Shown here in pieces: positions 24,711-64,000 of a stretch of DNA of 64,000 bases. Position 1 is the first letter of the stretch. Each line of letters opens with the position of its first letter. The position numbers were made by a program, and so were the translations under genes. The notes under the pieces are model-generated. The model was not told the origin of the DNA and ran no database searches. It worked only from the letters and a program-made list of their open reading frames with translations. The stretch lies in the NCBI GenBank assembly GCA_028023455.1, contig JAQFVV010012670.1:124001-188000 (forward strand), given 5' to 3'. The DNA is from Epiperipatus broadwayi. Lineage: Eukaryota; Onychophora; Udeonychophora; Euonychophora; Peripatidae.

Positions 24711-26449
24711 CCTTTTTAACTTATAACAGAAATATCTAGTGATAGATATCAACTGTGTCTAGTCAATTTAAAATATGATATAGTTTTATATTTTCATTTA
24801 CTGTGCGAATATTAAAAAAACTTAAAAATAAGATACATTTTTTTATATTAAATGTTTTTATTGACTGTGCAGTAAAAAGAAATAAAATAGCTGTTTCTTC
24901 AACCAGTTTTTAGATTTAACTTTAAATAAAAGGATGGGGGGGGGGATCCAGAAATTAATGAAGTCAATCCATATTGTTTTATAATGAGGGATTGTCTTAA
25001 TTAATTTTATTTCAAGTTAAATCTAAAAATTCCAATTGTGGTTGAAGAAAGTTATTTTCTTTTTAGTGCAGTCAATAAAAGCATTTAGAATAAAAGTTTT
25101 TCTTATATTTTACTAAATGTCTTTTCAAGATAATGAAAGAAATGTTTACTTCACTTTATTTTCCTCTCTCTATATATATATCTAAACAGCTCATTTGCAT
25201 AACTTGTCTCCATCCATAAAGGAAAATTACTCATGTATATACATCTATTAGAAATTCTTCTTAACAAGCCTTATGTATACTATATTTATTTATGGTATGA
25301 GATTTAGCCAATAATTTTTAAAATCTTCAAATTTCATTGCATTATGCCTTTTCTCTTCTGGAACCATAAGTTTTGAGAATTAAAATTCATCACTCCCGCA
25401 TATATTTACACCATTTATTAAGTACATTCACTTTAATTAAACATTTCTATCTTGTTATTGGTTCATTCTTGTTTATTTTTTCCAACTAAATTGTGTTATT
25501 TAATATACAATATACTTATCTTTTCTTTACACGACCTCCACATACGTGCTCTTTCTGATCATTTTACTAGTTTTTTTCAGGTTCATATCTAAATTTACTG
25601 TTAACCTGTTATGTACATTTCTACAAAATTCATACTTTTCCATTATCTTTTGCTTACCATATGTCTATTAATCCAAGGCTTTTTTATTTGCTTTTTATTT
25701 TTTTTTTAAATATATCCTAGAAATCAGTTTTATTATTTATTTTCTTATCCAATAAATCTTTGTTTTCTTTTTTCTCATTTCTATTTTTGAATTGATCCAA
25801 ATATATATAAGCTTATCCTCTTAATGCTTTTTCTGAAACCACTTAGTCTCAAAGCATAATCTAATTAATATTTATCCTTATCATTTTTACTTTTCAATAT
25901 GTAAATTCTCTTATGATTATTAGGCTGTCACTTCTTATTGATAATCCTTTTTTTAAAAAAAATTATAAGATTTTCATTTATCATTTCTATCTATGATCAA
26001 TGCATGTGCACTGAATAATGTAGATTCATTGGAATTACCTTAAATTTTAATTGACAATGATCTATCACTTATAGAAGTGCTATTTATAAAACATTTGGTC
26101 TTGTACTGAAAACAATATCTATACTATTTTTCTTACATTTTTTATTCATTGTTTTCACCATCCATTTTGTCTTGCAGAATCTTAAAATATTTCTGTTTTT
26201 TTTTTAATTTCTAATAATAATAACAGCCATCTAAGGCTTGTTCGTATTCCCAATATTTCTTGTATTTATTCTTATTAGCTGGAAAGCATTTGCAGTTTTT
26301 TTTTCTTGTCAAAAATAAATGTTTGTCTCCCTGCCTCTATATTTTATGATTAATGTATATTAACTCTTCACTATTCCACAACGATCTATTGTAAACTTGA
26401 ATGATCATTGAATACTAAATATTATAAAACCATTAAAATATGTGATCAT
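24711..26449. other. Intergenic AT-rich, possible decayed LINE
   Basis: A pyrimidine-rich + strand at about 25300-26350 looks like the back of a decayed LINE (purine-rich coding strand on -), but no motif is safe. Earlier bases show nothing recognisable. Confidence 0.3.
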
Positions 26450-27180
26450 ATGCTAAACTCTCCATACCATACTGTAGTGCCACCAAGTGCAAGCCATTGT
26501 AATCAGTGGATGCAAGAATGTTTGTGCGTAAAATCTCTATCTTGTGCCTACTTATCCAATATCCCCAGACTAGTTTCTATCTTGTGACTTTCATCAGTGA
26601 GGAGCCCTGAATTTGAAAACACTGCATCTAGATCTTAGGATTTAATGCAACCCTCCAACAGACAACTTTTACCTTCTTGTATCCATCAATTACAAAGACT
26701 TGAACTTGGTAGCACTACTGCATGGAGATTTTGCTACTATTATTAACAGCCTGTGTTAAGCATATGAAATGGTGATCACGTGATGTTTGGATGGTTTTAT
26801 ACCTACCTTGCCCATAGGATAATGGTGGTTTTTGAAAAACCAAGGATACCAAAATATAAAGATGATGAACTGAGTTCAGATCTATATGATTTTACAAGTG
26901 AATGAGCTTGGATTGAAAACATGCTTTCATCTTGGGCTTCTATCTTTATAGTCAACCATATAGGTAAAAGGTGGCTTCTGGAGTGTCGCATTATGTCCTA
27001 AGATCTAGGGGCAGTACTCTCAAATCCAAGGTTTTTCACTGATGAAAAAGACAAACTAGAAATTTTAATCTGGTAATATTGGATCAATGGACACTAGATA
27101 AGGATTTTATGTATAAACCTTCTTGCATCCATCGATTATGGCTTGCACTTGGTGGCACTATTGTATAGTTTGTTACTGCT
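26450..27180. mobile_element. Main palindromic family, old diverged inverted copy
   Basis: The left half (26450-26740) is on the - strand with a hammerhead core; the right half (26760-27180) is on the + strand. The middle (26780-26990) matches the inner segment of the copy at 6720-6930. Mutations throughout and no clear target duplication. Confidence 0.6.
26554..26612 (-). ncRNA. Hammerhead-like copy in the 26.5-kb repeat
   Basis: On the - strand the core CTGATGA and GAAACTAGTC are intact, and TCCTCA/TGGGGA pairs. Stem II (AAGTCACAAGATA) no longer pairs well and the outer stem is diverged. Confidence 0.5.
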
Positions 27181-27458
27181 ATATAATATTTATATCCCCA
27201 GACAGGCATTAAAGTTCTGAACCTAAGCCAATTCGTTCTGAGGATATAGGTTATACAGCACTGACATCTAAGATCCAATGATTACTCAGGCTCTGAAATA
27301 GAATGAATTGCTCTTGGAAGTGTTATGAGTAAGCCGAGAAAGTTTTGGAAAATGGAGATACTAGGTTTAGAATAGGCTAAGGACATATGGTAATCTATGT
27401 ATTAATTTTTGTATAAAAAAAAGTAAGTTTACCATTTTTGTCATATTGTTATTCAATC

Positions 27459-27550
27459 TGTTTCTGGAAGAATATCTGTATTGTCGAAGTGATTTAAATT
27501 TACATGTTTCTGGAAGAATATCTGTATTGTCGAAGTGATTTAAATTTACA
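27459..27550. repeat. Perfect tandem duplication, 46-bp unit
   Basis: TGTTTCTGGAAGAATATCTG starts at 27459 and again at 27505; the 46-base units are identical. A recent local duplication. Confidence 0.85.
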
Positions 27551-27764
27551 TGTTTTTTTTTGATCATTATTATCTCCCAATATGTTTTGAACTAACTTAA
27601 ATTAGTTAGAAATATTTTTGTATCAGTATTATACTTATTAACTTAGTTTTTCAAAATAATTTTCATATTTCAAACATTTTCCTACAAAAATAATAATGCA
27701 TATTTCTTTAAAAGAATTAAAGAAAGTGATACGAATATACTTCTGAATATATTTAAATATAATT

Positions 27765-27853
27765 GTCAAGAGGTCAGCGACCGCTGCTTTACAAGCGGTT
27801 GTCCCGGGTTGGCGGGTTCGCTTCCCGGCTGATGCTATGACACATGAGAAAAA
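27765..27853 (+). mobile_element. tRNA-derived SINE, copy 1
   Basis: A tRNA-Val(TAC)-like head (anticodon arm CTGCTTTACAAGCGG, B box GGGTTCGCTTCC), a GATGCTATGACACATG tail and short poly(A). Flanked by ATATAATT (27757-27764, 27859-27866). The 5' part has a small deletion in the A box. Confidence 0.75.
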
Positions 27854-29779
27854 TATATATATAATTTTTGATCAAACCTGTGTATATTCTTGTTATTTTC
27901 TAAAATAAATTCCATAAAAAAACATAACAATGAATTTATTTGTAAAAGTTTATTTTTTAAACTAAATAACAATAATTACATTTAATATATAAAAATTTGA
28001 TACACAATGAATGCATAATAAAGGCTTGATAAGGTATCCAGCAATCTATTCACAAATTCGCATAAGGAGATATGATGAATATCTTTTTAATAACCTGAAC
28101 AGAAACTGAGTTATTACTTATCTCCATCAGAACTCCTTAATATTTTAATTTGGCTTTTAAAATACATTTCTACCTCTTTTGTTTCTAAGACCAAAATTTT
28201 AGTAATTATGCTTTCTAAATTATTATTATTATTAGTTATTCAAATAATAATAATTTAAAATATAAAATTTAATATAAAGATGGTTCTTTAAAAAAAAAAA
28301 ATCAATCATACAAAAAGTGAGAATTACTTTGAAAATAGCATTTAATTTTGAAAATTAAGTTTTCAATTTGAAAACAAGTAAAGGTTCTCAATGGTCTTAG
28401 TTTTCAAAAGACACCTTTTACCTTAACAAGCCTTATATATACTATATATATTTTTAAGAACAAAATCCAAACCAAATTATGGAAGTATTTATATTTACAA
28501 TATCAATATGTATGTAACTGTTTTTTTTTTTTTAAATACAAACATAAAAAGGGGCGGGAAAGAACAAACAAAAGTGTCTATTATACAGTGGTATATACAA
28601 CAATGCCTGGGATAAGAGTATCTCATTCCAAGCGATCAGTCCATAGGTTTGGTTTGGATTTACATATAATTACAAAACAAAGTATGTATTTTCTTGAGAG
28701 TTTCTTTACTAAATATGGCTACTGCTGACACTATTGATATAAATATTAAGTAGAATTTAATATAGCAAGTATGTTACTTTCAAATAATACATTACTGTTA
28801 TTATTTAAACTTAAAAATAAGTTTTTCCTTCTTTCTCCATTTGCAATATTAAAATAATATATTTACTTTATGATTAGAGGAGAAAAAAAATTGTTTTCAA
28901 GTAATGATTAGCCTACATTATATCTCGACAAAAGTAAGCCCCCAAATAACTCAATATATATAAATACAAGAAGAGAATTTGCAGATAAATAAGTCACAGC
29001 AATATTGCAAAAATAGGCAAAGTTTAATATGGCTATAATCATCAATTATTGGACTTCTTTCAATAACCAATTCTAAAATAAATTTCTCTATTCCCTTAAG
29101 TTAATAAATAAAAAAAATATAATGAAGCCAGTGATGATAACAAATATATAAAATAAAAGGATTAAATTTAATTTGGAAAAAAACCCCAGAAAAATAAATA
29201 TTTTGGTCTTCCAGTATTATTGTTCAAAAATTCATACTTTCATTAATATTAATAAATACATGTAAATTTTAAAGTCTTTTAACTAAAAGAGAATGATACA
29301 TTCCACATATCTGCAATACTTTGATATACTATTGTATAGACTATTGTTCTTTAGACATAGAAAGGGTGGTGAATTGGCCCATATCTTTAACTATACTTTA
29401 TAATTAAAGAAGCAATAATTTTTATTTTTATTTATTTATATATTATATATGTGTATCTGGAAAAAAATTATCCTGCCCCAAACTACAAACCTTCCAAATT
29501 TCAACAAATCGATATTTTTTTCATACTCTGCTTACAGATACCTAATTTTTTTAACAAATCCAAACTTTTAATTGTTTGAAATTTATTTATCTCTCACTCA
29601 CAGAAAATTATTTTGTTAAATGCTGATTTTAAAAATTGTATGTATATCCATTTTATGTTTTTCTATTATAAAATAATTTTCATACAATCAATAACAATTA
29701 TAATTTTTATTTTAAGAAGTATAATAACTACTCTTTCTTATTGCATTGCCAAATGTATACTATATAATACTAAGTCATC
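27854..29779. other. Intergenic AT-rich, one GC-richer patch
   Basis: The patch 28550-28720 has a mixed composition (GGGGCGGG, then a stretch of about 120 bases) unlike its flanks. It could be the distal end of the FGFR 3' UTR or an old element. Nothing else recognised. Confidence 0.35.
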
Positions 29780-30013
29780 CATGCACTTTAGTACTGTTAC
29801 ACAATGCTTTATTTACTACCCTCTTTTATAGTTTCGATTGTCCCAACAATCTTCTTCAAAACTTTTATATCTCAACTGCTAAATTCAAATTTTTTTAGTA
29901 GTTGGAAGTTAGGAAATATTAAAGTTCTGAAAAAGATTGCTAGGGCAATCGAAACTGTAAACCGTAAAAGAGGGTGGTAAATAAAGTATTGTGTAACAGT
30001 AGTAATGTGCATG
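29780..30013. mobile_element. Foldback element, about 90-bp arms
   Basis: The left arm CATGCACTTTAGTACTGTTA to about 29870 is mirrored by the right arm ending TAATGTGCATG. Shared blocks include ACACAATGCTTTATTTAC and GTTTCGATTG. The central loop is about 50 bases. Noncoding. Confidence 0.65.
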
Positions 30014-30144
30014 AATGATTGAGTATTACATGGTAATTTTTACTTTACTTAATCATAATATAACGAGCATGCTAATAGCTCTAAACAAGCTTTTTCGATA
30101 AATGTCACAAGAGAAATCATTTAAAATCTCTATCTAGAATTATT

Positions 30145-30196
30145 CCTATCCCCAAACTGGTTTCGAGCTAATAGCTCTCGTCAATTAGGCACTAGG
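30145..30196 (-). ncRNA. Hammerhead-like motif with perfect stem II
   Basis: On the - strand: TTGACGA, a perfect GAGCT/AGCTC stem with loop ATT, then GAAACCAGTT and GGGGATAGG. Outer CCTA/TAGG can pair. The essential C of CTGANGA is T here, so it is probably dead. It is embedded in an imperfect inverted repeat (about 30080-30257), AGCTTTTT arms facing AAAAAGCT. Confidence 0.5.
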
Positions 30197-31173
30197 ACAT
30201 TCAGATACAGCATATATTAATAGCATTTATCAAAAAAGCTTATATAGAGCAATTAGCACACTAGGTATTTTACATTTGTAAATACATGCTAATTAAGTCA
30301 CATGATGTAAGACTTGGTTTCTTTACTTAATCGTATATAATTTTTGCTTTTTATTAGCTAACATTTCAATTAAGCTTGGTGCATTGTTTTTAAAATTCCT
30401 CATGAGTTAACAAAATAATTTATTGCTTTTCCTTGGAGGATTATAAGTTATATTTCATTGAAATGTTGACTAAAGAAAAAAAAATTTAAGTAAAAGATAT
30501 GAAAACTGACATTCGCAAAGAAAAGGAAGATTTGTGAAGGGATTGAGATATAAAAATGAATAGTGTTTGTAATATTACATTTTAAGGTTGTTTTTTTTTT
30601 AAAAAAATATTTTATTGGTGTGTAAAACCAATTATAATAACCCATAGTATTTATCTTGGATCTGAATTTGGCCATGTATTTATTACAAAAAATGAGTAAT
30701 CAAAATGCATTGCAAATTGAATGTAGACTAATTTTTTGTTGGTGAAACACAAATTTCTTAAGTACAAATAATACACTAACCCTAGTCGTGTCAGCAATAG
30801 TTTAAGTAGTAATAATTGATTTAGATAATCTAACATTTTTTTTTTTTTTACCCAATAAAACATTTGACTGAATAAAAGCCTAATCTATAATGTAAACAAA
30901 GCTCTCATTATTGCAACGTAAGTGGCAATTTGACACAATTTTTAAATTTCATTGAAATAGTAATAATAATAAACAAAAAATTGGCACAAATAAGAAAAAA
31001 AATAGGGATTACATACTTTCTTTTTATAAACAATAAATATACAATGGCTGAATGGTATTGATAATTCACCTTTCTAGTACAAAATATATATAATTTGTCA
31101 ACTTTATTCTTTCTTTAAATATAAGTGGATGGTCGTATAGTTTATCTTCTGGCAAAGGAGTAATAATAAAATA

Positions 31174-31642
31174 TTTATTTACATTATACTAAGTTGCTTT
31201 TTTTTCTTCTAAGTATCTTTTTGATGAGAGAATTATATAAATTTACAATGATTTAATTAATCCTCTTTGCCAGTGAAAACTCCAGCAAGGATATGAAAAA
31301 TTCCATATTATAGAGAAATAGTTCTCTAGTTTGATGCATAGTACATAAAAAGTTTTGTTTTCTCACAAGAGAAAATGGCAATGCTGGCAAATTAAGTAGC
31401 GAACAGTCCAAAACAATGAAAATATTGCTACTTTTTGAAGTCAAAGGCACTTGCAAGACGCAGGCAATCTTCAATAATAATCCAAGTGACTTTTTGTTTT
31501 TAAATACACTTTTGTTCTAATATCCTTTTAATACGAGGCAATAACAAAACAAAATCCTAGCAATGCATGCTTGGAATTAAATGGCTTGACTAGTGACTGG
31601 GGACATGGCACAAAGTTAAGCATGAAAAATAGCTGGCTAAAA
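31174..31642 (-). other. FGFR: FGFR 3' untranslated region, proximal candidate
   Basis: Begins directly after the TAA stop. The base mix is less extreme than in the flanking introns. A canonical AATAAA on the - strand (31174-31179) is the first clear poly(A) signal. Other AATAAA hexamers lie further downstream, so the true end could be much farther left. Confidence 0.35.
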
Positions 31643-62374
<30,732 letters not shown>

Positions 62375-62582
62375 CTGAGAGAAATATAGGAGAAGAAAAA
62401 GAAACCACCACCAATGAAAATACATTCTACATAAATTCAAATTAAAAGAAAAAAAAAAGATTAAATAACACATTTATTACTGTATAGAAAATCATGGTTT
62501 AAGAAATATACCAAAACACAATTTGTCAAAAGCTGTTTTTAAAAATAATAATTTAAAATGTAATCTCAACAATGAAATTTAC

Positions 62583-62700
62583 GTCAAGCGTTGTTAGCGG
62601 AGAGGTTAGCGCAGCCGCCTTGCAAGCAAGCAGTTGGTTGCAGACGGTTGTTGCGGGTTCGCCTCCCCGGCCGATGCTATGACATATGGGGAAAAAAAAA
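62583..62700 (+). mobile_element. tRNA-derived SINE, copy 3, in an FGFR intron
   Basis: Same start and tail as copy 2, with an extra duplication in the variable region (62626-62650). Flanked by the perfect 14-bp repeat ACAATGAAATTTAC (62569-62582, 62701-62714), which shows a recent retroposition. Upstream of the acid-box exon. Confidence 0.85.
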
Positions 62701-63439
62701 ACAATGAAATTTACATAATTTTTAAATTGTGATTGCTTTCTTTTTTTCACAGCATTTGTTAAATCAATGTTTCACACAAAATTATTTTCCATAAATACTG
62801 ATTGGTTCAACAAGAGATACTTCTCTAGTTGTAAGATCCATGCCAAAGCAATTAAATTTCGGTGAAAAAAAAAAAAATACTGAGGAGTTCAATCATAGAC
62901 GTATTTATAAAGTGAAAATGAGTAGATTTTTTTTCTTTCTAATTACAATATTTTAGTGATTCAAAAATAGATTCAAATTAATACTCTTCAAAAAATTTAA
63001 TTTTTGACATTTTAAATAGAATTTTGATCTATAAAATTTTTAAGCACCTTCAAGTTACTATTTTAATATATATACACACAAAATACAAGAGAGTTTTGCA
63101 TTGCCTGTCTAATGAATATGTAAATTTCTGTATTACATAATTCTGTATCGAAAATAAAAGAATATACTGTATATATAAATATTAATATACATTTAAAACT
63201 TTCAAGATATTATATCATTTGTATTTATTTTTAATTAATGTGAAGTAATTTATATTATAAAATATTTGTTTTTAAATGTCATGTTGAATGCATAACATTT
63301 GTTAATAAAAGGAATTTTTTTTTTCAATCGACTCTTCTGTGAGACGATATAATTTTAGATACAACACCGGTAAAATACATGTTTATACAATATTGGAATA
63401 AGTAATGAATTTTGTTCACGTACCAATAGAGGGCGTATC

Positions 63440-64000
63440 AATGCAAAGAATAGAAGTATGCTATTAAGAACAAGGAAAGTGAAAATTATATTAATACTAA
63501 ATGGGAAAAGGACTTAGAAAAGAAGAAGTTGGCTAAAATATATAATTATAGAGAGAGAATGAAATTGGATAGTAAATTGTTGGAGGATATCAATAAAAGT
63601 GGAAAAGATGGGAGTAATAGTATTACTAGATGATGAGGGAATAGAATGTAGCTCTAGAGAAGATTTAGAGAGAATCTTAAATAATATGTAATGGATATAG
63701 AAAAGATGTTAGATGTAAAGGACAGAGTGATTGAAAACATATAGTAATGGGAATATTAGGTTTACAAAAAATGAACTGAATGAGGTAAGGAAGAAATTGA
63801 AAAGTGGAAGGGCAAGAGGTTTAGATGGATGGGCAGCAGAGGTGGTAATGAATTTAGGGTACAGGGCAAAAGTTTTAATAAGATGACACAAAAGAGAGTT
63901 TTTCTGGGTAGTTGGAGTGATACAAGAGTAATATTATTTAAAGGAAAGGGTAAGGATTATAGAAAGTTGAACAATTACAGACTGATAGCGGTAACATCAG
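63440..64000 (+). mobile_element. LINE, N-terminal part of RT domain, runs off the window
   Basis: Stop-interrupted reading with KKLKSGRARGLDGW and NNYRLIAVTS, the PDG and NYRPISLTS motifs of LINE reverse transcriptases. Probably the same family as the copy at 17880, upstream region. Continues past 64000. Confidence 0.7.

Overview
The window is very AT-rich animal DNA (roughly three-quarters A+T by eye) with small exons in large introns, GT-AG splice sites and many transposon relics. Codons and proteins point to an invertebrate metazoan, probably a protostome. I cannot name the species. The reading-frame fragments that look long are mostly transposon remains. The real host genes are multi-exon and were assembled here from splice sites and reading phase.

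Left part (1-14.4 kb): the last three coding exons of a DDX41-type DEAD-box helicase lie on the + strand (7656-7727, 11117-11227, 14231-14367), with a poly(A) signal at 14424. Its introns and upstream flank hold an RTE-like LINE and several palindromic repeats. Middle part (14.4-31.2 kb): mostly intergenic. It has one exon resembling a MORC-family ATPase (17270-17338), a LINE, a large palindrome of tRNA-like/hammerhead units (about 20.0-20.65 kb) and a 1.93-kb DNA transposon with 80-bp terminal inverted repeats (22782-24710). Right part (31.2-64 kb): a fibroblast growth factor receptor (FGFR) gene on the - strand. Sixteen consecutive coding exons run from the acid box to the stop codon, all in consistent phase, and encode 688 residues. 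The signal peptide and first Ig domain lie beyond 64000. DDX41 and FGFR are convergent.

The most interesting finding is a set of short repeats that carry type I hammerhead self-cleaving ribozymes. One family at about 20.2 and 20.55 kb has a textbook core: CTGATGA, a G-C-closed stem II, GAAA, a tiny stem III, a UA cleavage site, and a stem I with two paired segments. It is linked to a tRNA-like sequence. A second, more abundant family (6.5, 12.2, 26.5 and 52.1 kb) carries a divergent hammerhead of the same design. Related cores sit at 44.1 and 30.15 kb. Most family members are inverted dimers flanked by target-site duplications of 8-14 bp, so they were inserted as hairpins. Some of the ribozymes are intronic and co-oriented with DDX41 or FGFR transcription.
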